In this document: piece by piece, positions 1 through 7,937 of the stretch
How positions within the stretch are numbered: position 1 is the first letter of the stretch
Layout of the letters: every line of letters starts with the position of its first letter
Assembly (NCBI GenBank): GCA_964399165.1
Contig: CAYNPO010000005.1
Coordinates: 62,001 to 126,000 of the forward strand
Source of the DNA: UBA6144 sp964399165
Lineage (GTDB): Bacteria > Bdellovibrionota > Bacteriovoracia > Bacteriovoracales > Bacteriovoracaceae
Direction of reading: 5' to 3'
DNA length: 64,000 bases
Program-made: the position numbers and the translations under genes
Notes under the pieces: generated by a model
What the model was told of the DNA's origin: nothing
Seen by the model: the letters and a program-made list of their open reading frames with translations, nothing else
Database searches by the model: none

Positions 1-808
1 ATTTGCGCATCGCCAGCGGCAAGAGTTCCGCCAAACGGTCTGGCAGAACATCCGGGTCCACGTCAGTCGCAGTCAATCGCGCTTCCCACGCCCCCCCGCC
101 AGATTCGCCTCCATAGGTGAAGTCCACGAACAAGCGAAGGGCCGGGTCGGCGCCCTCGAGGTCGAGAAGGGTGAAGAGACGCGCGAGGCGCTCGCGTTCG
201 GCAGAGTCCGTCGCGCCAGCGTCCCAACCCACCACGATAGTCTTGAAGGGTGAATCAGGTTTAGCCGCCTTGACCTCCCCCACCCGCGCGAAGGAGCGTT
301 CGGTGACAGTCCACTCCAGCTGGCCCAAGGCCTTGGCTGCTAGCCAAGCGTGGCAACGGGGGTCGGAGACGCCCCAGGTTTCCAGGATACGGGCAAGCTT
401 AAGTGTGGGTTCCGCGCATTCCATGCGAACGCCTTCCGCGCGGGCCCCCACCGTGGCGCCAGCTTCCAGTATGGCGGCGATGGCGGCGTCCAGGGAGCCG
501 CCACCCAGGTTGAAAACCCGTTCCCAACGGAGTGACGTTACCGGTTCCAGGGCGCGCTGGAAAAAATGAAAGGCGGTGTCGTCGCCGTGCAACGGCGAGA
601 AAGCGCATTTCTGGACGAAAGAAAGGTCCAGGGAAAGTACTTCGTCGAAAGTCCCCGCAGCGAGGACTTGCTCCACCTCGGTCGGCCGGACTAAAGCCAC
701 ATGGCGGCCGGGATACTTCTTTCGCAGGGCGGGCACCTGCAGGGTCCCCATCAACGTGACGGCGCCCTTGGACGTCAGAAGATGTAGGTTTCGCAGCTCA
801 TTCTGCAT
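1..808 (-). CDS. GT9-like glycosyltransferase, C-terminus outside window
   Basis: This minus-strand frame is open from an ATG at 808 to the window edge, so about 269 N-terminal residues are visible. The first 60 residues have the pattern of family 9 (ADP-heptose/LPS heptosyltransferase) enzymes: a beta strand, then a segment reading TLQVPALRKKYPG, a strand HVALVRP and a DEVLSLD element. The usual GD of the family's first loop is not obvious (KGAVTLMGTL instead), so the assignment is to the fold rather than to a specific transferase. The ATG overlaps the stop of the preceding Maf-like gene (798-808), showing translational coupling in the flagellar-cap operon. I infer a role in sugar transfer, perhaps to flagellin; an LPS role is also possible. 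Confidence 0.6.
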   Translation of the reverse strand, partial: MQNELRNLHLLTSKGAVTLMGTLQVPALRKKYPGRHVALVRPTEVEQVLAAGTFDEVLSLDLSFVQKCAFSPLHGDDTAFHFFQRALEPVTSLRWERVFNLGGGSLDAAIAAILEAGATVGARAEGVRMECAEPTLKLARILETWGVSDPRCHAWLAAKALGQLEWTVTERSFARVGEVKAAKPDSPFKTIVVGWDAGATDSAERERLARLFTLLDLEGADPALRLFVDFTYGGESGGGAWEARLTATDVDPDVLPDRLAELLPLAMRK

Positions 809-1445
809 GCATGCCCTCCCAGTAGGCGCGCAGCCAAGCCGCTTTCTGCGAGGATGGTAACTCCCGAGTGGCGCGTGCGAGCGAAGCATCCCCTTGGCTG
901 ACAAGAAATGATGCCCAGGCGGGATCGGCGTGCCTCCACTCCTCTAGCGCCCGGGGCGCGCGCTTGGCAAGAAAGGCTCGATAGAACGTCGTATCCGTCT
1001 CCCAAGATGGGCGATGGATGATGACTGCCGGCTTTTCGAGTAACAAGCGACACAGGACCTCGTCCTCCCACAGTGCAGCGGCCGTGGCGGAGGTGTGCAC
1101 ATGGATTCCGGCTTCGTTGGTGCGATAGCTCGCCCACAATCGCGCCACTTCAGGCAGGGCCTCTACTGCGTGCAAGCGGTAGTTCTTGTGCTTCAGGCGG
1201 AGGATCTTCGCCAATTCTTCGAGGTGGTAACCAAAGCCCAGACCGAGCACCAGCACGGCGGGGGAGCGCTGGATCTGCGCCAGGTGGTTATTGGCCCACA
1301 CCTCCGCTTCGCGCCGAGGGTTGTGCAGCGAGTGCAGCGGGTTGCCGTCCACGAGGGGGACGAGGTCCTTGGTCTTGGACTCTGTGAGGGAAAGGCGGCT
1401 GGGCATGAGCGGGGCATCCTCTTCCATAAGGATTTCGGGGCACAC
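798..1445 (-). CDS. Short Maf-like (motility accessory factor) N-domain protein
   Basis: A protein of up to 215 residues with the glycine-rich strand-turn AVLVLGLGFGYHLEELA near residue 62, typical of the N-terminal Rossmann-like part of Maf/DUF115 flagellin-glycosylation proteins. Maf proteins usually have around 600 residues; here the pterin-kinase-like (DUF115) half is absent, so this is a stand-alone N-domain or a distant relative. The longest frame starts with GTG at 1445; in-frame ATGs at 1427 and 1406 are alternatives, and the last has a purine-rich stretch upstream. It lies between a FliT-like gene and a GT9-like transferase, downstream of fliD-fliS. Involvement in flagellin modification is inferred from this position. 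Confidence 0.55.
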   Translation of the reverse strand: MCPEILMEEDAPLMPSRLSLTESKTKDLVPLVDGNPLHSLHNPRREAEVWANNHLAQIQRSPAVLVLGLGFGYHLEELAKILRLKHKNYRLHAVEALPEVARLWASYRTNEAGIHVHTSATAAALWEDEVLCRLLLEKPAVIIHRPSWETDTTFYRAFLAKRAPRALEEWRHADPAWASFLVSQGDASLARATRELPSSQKAAWLRAYWEGMHAE

Positions 1446-1490
1446 ACCCTATTTCGGCACGGGGCCGTCGGCCTTGTCAAACCAGGATGA

Positions 1491-1811
1491 TTACTTGACC
1501 TGGCCGGAATGGTAAGCCCGATGGGCCTCTGCACCCTTGTGCGCTCGGGAGATCTCCTCTCGCAGGCGCTCGCGCACCTCGACCATTAGGCCGAGAAGCA
1601 CTTCGTTGGTTTTATCAGCCTCACGCAGTAATGCCAAATCAGCTTCGGAGACATCCGCACGGGTAGCTAGAAGGTTTAGCAACCGCTCGCGGTTGTCCAC
1701 AACGGAAATGGCGTCGTCGAGGCGGCCGGAGCGGACCAGTGAAACGGCTTTCTCCGTCAGACGGAAAGCGCGCCAGGCGAGTTGTCCGGTGGGTAGGTCG
1801 CGCTCAGCCAT
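1491..1811 (-). CDS. FliT-like small flagellar protein
   Basis: A 106-residue, charged, predominantly helical protein without signal peptide or membrane segment. Its ATG (1811) overlaps the fliS stop by eight bases, so it is translationally coupled to fliS. Many fliD-fliS operons carry a third small helical gene at this place, fliT or a functional equivalent, that acts as export chaperone for the cap protein FliD. Sequence alone does not prove FliT: the motif content is weak, and the call rests on size, helical character (residues about 10-90) and operon position. Confidence 0.55.
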   Translation of the reverse strand: MAERDLPTGQLAWRAFRLTEKAVSLVRSGRLDDAISVVDNRERLLNLLATRADVSEADLALLREADKTNEVLLGLMVEVRERLREEISRAHKGAEAHRAYHSGQVK

Positions 1812-2223
1812 TGGCGGCTTTCGGCGGCGTGGGCGCCGCGGGGGCAGGGGAGGTCTTGAGCGACTTCACCGCCTCAGTCCATCCGTCGTAAAGCGTGTTG
1901 AGCACTTTGAGGCAGCCCTCGAGGGGCTGCTTGTCGATCTTGATGTTGGCCTGGGTGCTGGCGTACATCAGGTAGTCGTAGAGGGAATTGAGTTCTTTGG
2001 CGACTTCGCCACCGACCTCGAAGTCCAAGCTGTTGGAGAGTTCCACGACGATGTCTTGCAGCTTGCCGATGTACTCACCTTTCTTGGCGATGTTGCGCGA
2101 CTCGATTGCCTCGATGGCCTTCTTGCAGTTCTTGATGGCGGCCTGGTACAGCATCAGCAGGATCTGCTCCTTGCTGGCGGTTTCCACTGAGGTTTTCTTG
2201 TACTGGCCCAAACCGTAGCTCAT
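1804..2223 (-). CDS. fliS: Flagellin export chaperone FliS
   Basis: A 139-residue helical protein that fits FliS in length and sequence: N-terminal YGLGQYKKTSVETASKEQ, then LLMLYQAAIKNCKKA, and the conserved YDYLMYASTQANI segment near residues 83-95. FliS binds the C-terminus of newly made flagellin in the cytosol and keeps it unfolded until export. The frame can be extended by one GTG codon to 2226, but an AGGAGG lies five bases before the ATG at 2223, so this start is preferred. The C-terminal 20 residues are alanine/proline rich. Second gene of the minus-strand fliD operon. Confidence 0.9.
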   Translation of the reverse strand: MSYGLGQYKKTSVETASKEQILLMLYQAAIKNCKKAIEAIESRNIAKKGEYIGKLQDIVVELSNSLDFEVGGEVAKELNSLYDYLMYASTQANIKIDKQPLEGCLKVLNTLYDGWTEAVKSLKTSPAPAAPTPPKAANG

Positions 2224-2258
2224 CACGTCCTCCTAGGCCGCCCGACGCGGGACGGTGT

Positions 2259-3644
2259 TCATCCTAATTGTTGCACCGGATTCGGAAGGGCGGCCAACCC
2301 GGCAAGCCCTGCCCCTTGGCCGCGGATCTTGGAGATGGTCTCCTCCAAACGCGCGAATTTCGCCTTCAAGACTTCCTCTTTCTGGTCGATCATGCGTTGC
2401 CGGGTGGCTATTTGCCGATCGATTTGGTCCACGTTCGAACGCAGACCACGGGAGCGGGTCACGAGGACGCCAGAAGGTTGGTTCAGAAGCTGCATGGCGG
2501 TTTGATCGAGCATGTCCACGAAGCCATCGGTCTTGCCGGTCGGGCTGTACACGCCGGTCAGCACCTGGGCTACGCTCTTGTAGTCGGAAGCTAGCACGCT
2601 CTCGAACTTGGCCGAATCGAACTTCAACAGACCGTCCCTCTGGTACGTGATTCCTAGGTCGCCCAGCCGCATGGAGCCTTTCTCTGTTTGGATAGGCGTA
2701 AAGATGGTTGAGCGTAACCGGCTCTCGATGGTCTGTAGGGTGAGGTCGCCACCGAGGGTGGAGGCGGTGTCCGATTTCTCCGTCAGGGCGTTCTGTTCTT
2801 TGATGAACTTCAACACCTTGTTGATGTTATCAACCAGGGAAGTCATCTTCTCCCCGATCTTCACGACGTCTTCGGTGATCTCGAAGCTGATTTCCTCGCC
2901 CGGCTTGGCCTTTTTTAAGTCGATGGTCACGCCGGGGATGAGCTCCGTGAGCTTGTTAGAGGGGACTTGTATGGGGAAGCCGTCCATCTTGATTTTCGCG
3001 TTTTGGGCGGGGCGCTCGCTCTCCAAGTAGAGATCGACCTCACCGTCCACCAGGTAGAGGTAGGGAAACTCGGCTCGCTCCCCCTCACCGGTGCCGTTCA
3101 TGGCGATCACGAGTTTCCAGGGTTCGTCACCGCCGGCGCCGTCGTTGACCACATTGGCGCGCATCCCGAGATCGGGATCGGCGTTGATGAGCTTGGCGAT
3201 TCCCGAGAGAGTCGCATGCTCCTGGTCCACGTAGATTTCCTTGGTGTCACCGTTTGGCATCACCGCTCTGATGTAGCCCACGCCAACGTACGTCTTGTCC
3301 TTGTCCTCTACGCCGTTGGTGATGGCAGAAGACTTCTGGGCGAGTTGCTCCACCTCGAGGCTGTATTTGCCAGGTTCGGCGATGTTTTTGTCCACGGTGA
3401 CGGCGATGTTTTTCCCACCGCCATTGACCTTGAGCTCGCGCAGGCTGCGAGCGCCCTTGTTCTTAAGCACCTCACCGCGCATACCCTCCACCAGGCCAGT
3501 GAGCTCCTTCAACAGGGCCTGCTTGTTGGCGATCTTCGCCTTGCGGGCTTCCATCTGCTGCAACGGGATTTTCTCCGCGTTCACGATCTGTTGAACGATG
3601 TCCTTGGGGAGGCCTGAATTGATGGAGCCGAACGAGATCCCCAA
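2259..3644 (-). CDS. fliD: Flagellar hook-associated protein 2 (filament cap) FliD
   Basis: A 461-residue FliD/HAP2: N-terminal domain at about residues 5-105 (starting GLPKDIVQQIVNAEKIPLQQ), C-terminal FliD domain at about 215-440 and a final helical segment rich in Arg/Gln (about 390-440). FliD forms the cap at the filament tip under which flagellin polymerises. The start is a TTG at 3644: an AGGAGG sits exactly five bases upstream, and an ATG five bases upstream of the TTG is in another frame. First gene of the operon fliD-fliS-FliT-like-Maf-like-GT9-like. The flagellin genes are not in the window. Confidence 0.92.
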   Translation of the reverse strand: MGISFGSINSGLPKDIVQQIVNAEKIPLQQMEARKAKIANKQALLKELTGLVEGMRGEVLKNKGARSLRELKVNGGGKNIAVTVDKNIAEPGKYSLEVEQLAQKSSAITNGVEDKDKTYVGVGYIRAVMPNGDTKEIYVDQEHATLSGIAKLINADPDLGMRANVVNDGAGGDEPWKLVIAMNGTGEGERAEFPYLYLVDGEVDLYLESERPAQNAKIKMDGFPIQVPSNKLTELIPGVTIDLKKAKPGEEISFEITEDVVKIGEKMTSLVDNINKVLKFIKEQNALTEKSDTASTLGGDLTLQTIESRLRSTIFTPIQTEKGSMRLGDLGITYQRDGLLKFDSAKFESVLASDYKSVAQVLTGVYSPTGKTDGFVDMLDQTAMQLLNQPSGVLVTRSRGLRSNVDQIDRQIATRQRMIDQKEEVLKAKFARLEETISKIRGQGAGLAGLAALPNPVQQLG

Positions 3645-3768
3645 AGCATCCTCCTGACGCGGGGTCGGTGGCGGGCCGGGGCATCCTGCCCCTACCGTCC
3701 CATTTTACGGGAGCCGGTGGCGGGTGCAAGTGGGCAGGAAGTGAGCTAGCATGGGGAGAAACGGAAAG

Positions 3769-3845
3769 GGCGGCGGGCAGAACCGGGTGAACGGTCCGGC
3801 TTCCCGCCGCCTTCCAGGTCTTGGGTGGGAGTTTAACGTCCCACC
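3769..3845. other. Two tandem hairpins in the fliD / membrane-protein intergenic region
   Basis: Two inverted repeats lie in the 232-base gap between divergent genes. The first has a perfect 9-bp GC stem (3769-3777 with 3803-3811) and an inner CCGG pairing (3783-3786 with 3796-3799). The second has a 7-bp stem GGTGGGA/TCCCACC (3824-3830 with 3839-3845) with an 8-base loop. Neither is followed by a T-run, so they are not clear intrinsic terminators. They lie in the plus-strand leader of the gene at 3877 and could be RNA structures or protein sites. No known riboswitch class was recognised. Confidence 0.5.
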
Positions 3846-3876
3846 GGACTTGTCGGGTATTTGCTCGGGAACTTAA

Positions 3877-5397
3877 GTGAATAACTCAACCATCGTCCTG
3901 GAAAAGTCGAAATTCTTCTTATCCCGGGCAGTTACGTATTTCTCCTTCCTGCTGATCCCGGTTTGGGTTCAGAAGACCCTCGAACTGAACCTCTTCGGCC
4001 AAGCCGTACTCATGCTGCTGTACATGCTCTTCATAGCTGGCCAGTGGTACCTCTTGGGCAAGGAAGTCGACCATCGTCTCAAAATCTACTTCCGGGCCAA
4101 CTCCTCCATCGACCGCGTTGTGTACCGGCTGGTGGTGGGTATGGCCGTGATGGTGTTGCTTTTCAACGTCATACTGCTTTTCCCGGAAGCTTGGACGAAG
4201 CATTTCTTTTGGGGTTTCTGGGCCGTGTTGGGCCTGTTCTACTCCTGGCCCACCCGGGGGAAGATCATTGAGGAGAGCGTGTCCACGCAATTCGGCGAGT
4301 ACCGGTTCCTGGACAACTTCGAGAAGACCGTGCTGTTCCTCGTGATCCTGATGGTACTGGTCTCCGTGCCGGTGTTCCCTTACTTCGACAACCCCGATTC
4401 CCTTAAAATCCTCATAGATTCCGACGAGAAAGTGTCCCAACAATACTGGAACTTCTTGGCGGTGAATTACTTCCCCTTCCGCCGCTTCCCTAACCTGACA
4501 TACCTTGCCTGGTGCTTGCACTTTTACTTCGTAGGCAGCGTTCTCTACCTGTTGAGCTTCTATGGGGTCTTGCGCTTTTTCTTTTCACGCCGACTCTCCA
4601 TACTGGGTCTTTTCGGACTGGTCTCCACCTGGTCATGGTCACTGCTGTTGCAGAAAGACCCTTTCAGCGCTCTTCTCACTTCGTTCTCGATACTCTGGAT
4701 CTGGGGAATCCTCTGGGCGGTCAAGAGCGCCACCTACCGCTCTGGATTGATGTACGGTCTCCTGTGCTACATCGGGACCTGCCTGAATTACAGCTTCTTC
4801 CCGCTTTTCCCATTGGGACTGCTCATGCTGCACTTCTGGCACATGGCCGATAAAACCACCTGGTACCGCCAGCAGTTCCTACGCTACACCTCTCTCGGCG
4901 CCGTAGGCTGCGCTGTCGTGCTCCTGTACCACCTGGATTTGCAGGCCTTCGACCATGGTTGGGACCCCGAGGGCCTGGGTATATTTCTGTGGAACCTGGT
5001 CCGCCGGAAGGCCTTCTACGCCCTTTCCGTGGTCGGGGTGATCTTGCTCGTCCTCTCCTTCTCCCCTTGGATTCGACGCAAGTTCGCTGCCTTCACCTTG
5101 GATCGCCCGCGGTTGGCGCATTTGGGGGGGGCAACCTTGGCCGCGGTAGTGGTGGGCCTCACGCTGGAGAAGAACCTCATCCGCGGCTTTGGACTGATGT
5201 GGTTACTCCCCTTCTTGGCCTTGGTCCCTCTTGAGTGGATCTTCCAGGTAATCTCCCGACTGCGTTCCAAGCGGAACATGATCTATGTGGCTTACGTCCT
5301 GGTCTGTTTGCTCGACTCCCATTTCGAGGGCCGCGTAAGGATCACGGCAAAATTTTTCAAAAGTTCACCATCGTCACACCGGATATCGACGAATTGA
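3877..5397 (+). CDS. Polytopic membrane protein of unknown function
   Basis: A 506-residue protein with a GTG start and many hydrophobic segments spread over the whole length, separated by short charged loops, so a multi-pass inner-membrane protein. It contains a WSWSLLLQKDPFSALLTSFS-like aromatic stretch near residue 260 but no motif that I can tie to a family. Upstream is the hairpin-rich leader; downstream the stop lies inside a perfect inverted repeat. It is divergent from the fliD operon, which suggests but does not prove a flagellar or envelope link. The Shine-Dalgarno is weak, and there is no other good start before the first membrane segment. Confidence 0.7.
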   Translation: MNNSTIVLEKSKFFLSRAVTYFSFLLIPVWVQKTLELNLFGQAVLMLLYMLFIAGQWYLLGKEVDHRLKIYFRANSSIDRVVYRLVVGMAVMVLLFNVILLFPEAWTKHFFWGFWAVLGLFYSWPTRGKIIEESVSTQFGEYRFLDNFEKTVLFLVILMVLVSVPVFPYFDNPDSLKILIDSDEKVSQQYWNFLAVNYFPFRRFPNLTYLAWCLHFYFVGSVLYLLSFYGVLRFFFSRRLSILGLFGLVSTWSWSLLLQKDPFSALLTSFSILWIWGILWAVKSATYRSGLMYGLLCYIGTCLNYSFFPLFPLGLLMLHFWHMADKTTWYRQQFLRYTSLGAVGCAVVLLYHLDLQAFDHGWDPEGLGIFLWNLVRRKAFYALSVVGVILLVLSFSPWIRRKFAAFTLDRPRLAHLGGATLAAVVVGLTLEKNLIRGFGLMWLLPFLALVPLEWIFQVISRLRSKRNMIYVAYVLVCLLDSHFEGRVRITAKFFKSSPSSHRISTN

Positions 5398-5412
5398 CCT
5401 TGGGGTCAATTC
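5391..5412. repeat. Perfect 9-bp inverted repeat over the stop codon of the 3877 gene
   Basis: GAATTGACC, a four-base TTGG loop and GGTCAATTC form a perfect 9-bp stem. The TGA stop at 5395-5397 lies in the left arm. There is no T-run after it. It could be a transcript-stabilising 3' hairpin or a dyad operator, because it lies only six bases upstream of a promoter candidate (-35 at 5418). Confidence 0.6.
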
Positions 5413-5417
5413 GGCCC

Positions 5418-5447
5418 TTGCGACCGATGGGCGAGGACCGCTAGAAT
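5418..5447 (+). promoter_or_regulatory. Sigma-70-like promoter for the small gene at 5501
   Basis: TTGCGA at 5418-5423, an 18-base spacer and TAGAAT at 5442-5447. The -10 box matches the consensus in five of six positions. It would start transcription near 5454, about 47 bases before the TTG start of the small gene. Confidence 0.5.
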
Positions 5448-5500
5448 GGAGTCAAGCGCGGGCGGATGGATTTTCCCGCAACACGGCCAAGGAGGACCTT

Positions 5501-5728
5501 TTGTACAAAAGCCCTTTGACTGCGAACGTTGTCCACGGCTTCATCTCGTCCTACCAGTCCCTCAAGAACCTCTCTTCCCGAAGATCCACAGAACCTTTCG
5601 TTTACGTCGACTCCCAAGGGGTGAAGCTGGTCACCAACATGGTGGGCGCTTCGGCCACCCCGGGGGGCGTGTTCGCCCTCTCCATGGCGGAAGATGGTTG
5701 GATGGAGATGCTCGCCCTAAATGACTAG
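5501..5728 (+). CDS. Small protein of unknown function (75 aa)
   Basis: A 75-residue frame starting with TTG at 5501; AAGGAGG lies a few bases upstream, and a promoter-like pair is found at 5418-5447. The protein is soluble, with a C-terminal acidic end (EDGWMEMLALND). I do not recognise a family. The good ribosome binding site and own promoter argue for a real gene. Its neighbours are an unknown membrane protein upstream and a bisphosphate nucleotidase downstream. The following 199 bases (5729-5927) are richer in A/T, with no further gene; they contain an 8-bp stem (5892-5899 with 5909-5916) and an extended -10-like TGGTATAAG at 5851. Confidence 0.55.
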   Translation: MYKSPLTANVVHGFISSYQSLKNLSSRRSTEPFVYVDSQGVKLVTNMVGASATPGGVFALSMAEDGWMEMLALND

Positions 5729-5927
5729 CCGAAGCATTTTCGTGGATAACTTTCGCTGTCAAGCATGGGAATGTGGCTTTTTACGTCGCCACGTGTCTCG
5801 AGTTCTTTTTGGGAAGCCCTCTAAATTACACGAATCTCGATAGCGGTTATTGGTATAAGCTGAGAGGCATCAGAAGTCAGAAGGGTGTGGAAATCTCCCT
5901 TGTTTATGGGGAGATTGGGCCAGAATT

Positions 5928-6665
5928 ATGTTTAGCCAACCGCAATGGTCGCAATTTTTCTCGGAACTCGAAGAGCGTTGCACGCACATCCTCTCCACAC
6001 AATCTACACTTGCCCATAGTAAGCCCGACCACTCACCCGTGACGGAGGCGGACCTCGCACTCTCGGCGTTCCTGCGGGACCACGCCCTCGCCAAAGGCTT
6101 CCACTTCCATTCCGAGGAAGAGCACGGGGAATTGCGTTTTCCCGCCCTCATCCTGGACCCTCTGGATGGCACCCGCGAGTACGTCGTGGGCCGTCCCGAG
6201 TGCGCCTTCAGCGCCGCTTGGATGTGCGGGCCAGGCTTGGACGCGCCTCACGCCGCCGCCATCTACAATCCCTTCACCGGTTTCCGCCTCGCCAGCGGCA
6301 TGGCCCCACGCTGGGTCCCACGGCCCCCCACGCAACCCTGGCGCGGGTTGGTCTCGCGCAGCGAGTGGGAACAGGGCCTCTACCGGGGACGCGAGACGGG
6401 GGAGGAGTGGACCGTGCAACCCCGGGGAAGCATCGCCTTCAAGCTGGCGTTGCTGGCTTCGGGCGCCTGCGATTTCGTGGTCAGCCTGCGCCCCAAGAAC
6501 GTGTGGGACATCGCCGCGGGGACGTTGCTCGCGGCCGAGCGGGGAATGGAGTGTTGGTCGGCGGGGGAGCGGGTGCTCTCCTTGGACCGCGGGAGCTACC
6601 AGGCGCCCCTGATTTGGGGGCCCCCCTCCCTCAGCGCTTTTTTGCGGCGGGCTTTCCCCGCTTAG
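5928..6665 (+). CDS. cysQ: Inositol monophosphatase-family phosphatase, CysQ-like
   Basis: A 245-residue member of the Mg2+-dependent, lithium-sensitive phosphatase family. Visible motifs are SPVTEAD (residues 36-42), SEEE (62-65, metal-ligand glutamate), LDPLDGT (76-82) and NVWDIAAG (191-198). These are the metal-binding and catalytic signatures. CysQ removes the 3'-phosphate of 3'-phosphoadenosine 5'-phosphate in sulfur assimilation; inositol or histidinol phosphate substrates are possible in this family, so the substrate is not certain. The gene is convergent with nth, and the two overlap by 35 bases. Confidence 0.82.
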   Translation: MFSQPQWSQFFSELEERCTHILSTQSTLAHSKPDHSPVTEADLALSAFLRDHALAKGFHFHSEEEHGELRFPALILDPLDGTREYVVGRPECAFSAAWMCGPGLDAPHAAAIYNPFTGFRLASGMAPRWVPRPPTQPWRGLVSRSEWEQGLYRGRETGEEWTVQPRGSIAFKLALLASGACDFVVSLRPKNVWDIAAGTLLAAERGMECWSAGERVLSLDRGSYQAPLIWGPPSLSAFLRRAFPA

Positions 6666-7287
6666 CCGACGGGCAGGAACCCGCCAACGGACACAGGTCG
6701 CACTGGGGCCGGCGGGCCACGCACACGCGGCGCCCATGGAAGATCAGCAAGTGGCTGAGCATGGCCCATTCCTCGCGGGGAAAGAGCTTCATAAGGTCGA
6801 GCTCGATCTTTTCCGGGTCGTCGTGCTTGGTCAGCCCCAAGAGCCCGGCCAGCCGGCGTACGTGGGTGTCCACCACCACGCCCTCGTTCATACCGAAGCA
6901 GTTGCCCAGCACCACGTTGGCGGTCTTGCGGCCCACCCCCGGGAGGGCGGTGAGCTCCTCGATGCTCCGGGGGACCTCGCCCCCGTGGCGCTCCACCAGG
7001 CCCGCGGCGCAACCGATGATGTTCTTCGCCTTGTTCTTGTAGAACCCCGTCGGTCGGACCACTTCCTCCACCTCTGCGGGGTCGGCCTGGGCCAGCTTGG
7101 CCGGGGTGGGCCAGCGCTTGAAAAGACCAGGGGTGACCATGTTCACCCTCACGTCGGTGCATTGGGCGGACAGAATGGTGGCGACCAGGAGCTGGAAGGG
7201 GTTTTCATGGTCCAGCTCGCAGTGGGCGTCCGGGTGGCGCTCCTTGAGCGTGGCGAGGATTTCAAGGGCCTTCAGGTTCTTTTTCAC
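6631..7287 (-). CDS. nth: Endonuclease III (DNA glycosylase / AP lyase)
   Basis: A 218-residue Nth, close to the 211 residues of the E. coli enzyme. It shows the helix-hairpin-helix ELTALPGVGRKTANV with the catalytic Lys at 121, the catalytic Asp at 140 (VVVDTHVRR), and the C-terminal 4Fe-4S cluster Cys-X6-Cys-X2-Cys-X5-Cys at 189, 196, 199 and 205. It removes oxidised pyrimidines in base excision repair. The frame is open up to 7353, but a GTG at 7287 behind a GGGGG stretch gives the family length, and the extension would overlap rlmE. Its 3' end overlaps cysQ in convergent orientation. Confidence 0.93.
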   Translation of the reverse strand: MKKNLKALEILATLKERHPDAHCELDHENPFQLLVATILSAQCTDVRVNMVTPGLFKRWPTPAKLAQADPAEVEEVVRPTGFYKNKAKNIIGCAAGLVERHGGEVPRSIEELTALPGVGRKTANVVLGNCFGMNEGVVVDTHVRRLAGLLGLTKHDDPEKIELDLMKLFPREEWAMLSHLLIFHGRRVCVARRPQCDLCPLAGSCPSAKRGKPAAKKR

Positions 7288-7339
7288 GGTTCCCCCGCGG
7301 GCGGTTGCCAGAGGGAGGGCCCTCTGGCATGGTCCGGGC

Positions 7340-7927
7340 ATGTTCAAGGTCAAAGACCACTACTACGAGAAGGCCAAGCGCGAGAATTTCGTGGCCCGCT
7401 CCATCTACAAGCTGGAGGAGATCGACGCCCGCTACAAGGTCCTGCGCGCCGGCGACCATGTCCTCGACTTGGGATACTACCCCGGCTCATGGGTCCAGTA
7501 CACCGCCCCCAAGGTGGGCCCGGAAGGGAGAGTGGTGGGGATCGACATCCAGCCGGTGAACAAGAAGATCCAATTCCCGAACGCCACGCTCCTCCAGCAA
7601 GACATCTTCGAGATGCGCGGCCCCGCCGATTTCGGCGTGGAGCGGCCGTTCGATGTCGTCCTGTCGGACATGGCCCCAAGCACCACCGGGATCACGTCGG
7701 TGGACCAGGCCCGCAGCCTCAATCTGGTGGAATCCGTCTTCGGGCTCTTGCCACTCGTGCTGAGGCCCAAGGGGAACTTCGTCATAAAAGTTTTTGAGTC
7801 CCAGGACGCGCAGGACTACTTGAAAGCGCAGAAAAACCGGTTTGCCGAGTTCCACTATTTGCGCCCCAAATCCACCCGTTCCGTGAGCAAAGAATTTTTT
7901 GTCATCGGAAAGGGATTCAAGGCATAA
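7340..7927 (+). CDS. rlmE: 23S rRNA (U2552 2'-O) methyltransferase RlmE (FtsJ)
   Basis: A 195-residue FtsJ/RrmJ protein. The K-D-K-E catalytic tetrad is at K24, D110 (LSDMAP), K150 (FVIKVF) and E185. SAM motif I reads LDLGYYPGSWVQY (42-54), where Tyr-Tyr replaces the usual Ala-Ala. It methylates U2552 of 23S rRNA during large-subunit assembly. The frame is open further upstream (to 7097), but that part is antisense to nth and does not resemble the family, so the ATG at 7340 is preferred. It is divergent from nth and followed 10 bases later by a transpeptidase gene. Confidence 0.93.
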   Translation: MFKVKDHYYEKAKRENFVARSIYKLEEIDARYKVLRAGDHVLDLGYYPGSWVQYTAPKVGPEGRVVGIDIQPVNKKIQFPNATLLQQDIFEMRGPADFGVERPFDVVLSDMAPSTTGITSVDQARSLNLVESVFGLLPLVLRPKGNFVIKVFESQDAQDYLKAQKNRFAEFHYLRPKSTRSVSKEFFVIGKGFKA

Positions 7928-7937
7928 TTTCCTTAAG

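Noticed and set aside
5341..5500. Possible frameshift joining the 3877 membrane protein to the small ORF at 5501
   Set aside because: The stop at 5397 lies in a clean dyad, the small ORF has its own Shine-Dalgarno and promoter, and it does not continue the hydrophobic pattern.
5773..6042. An 89-codon plus frame before cysQ
   Set aside because: It overlaps the start of cysQ in another frame, has no Shine-Dalgarno and no plausible protein features.
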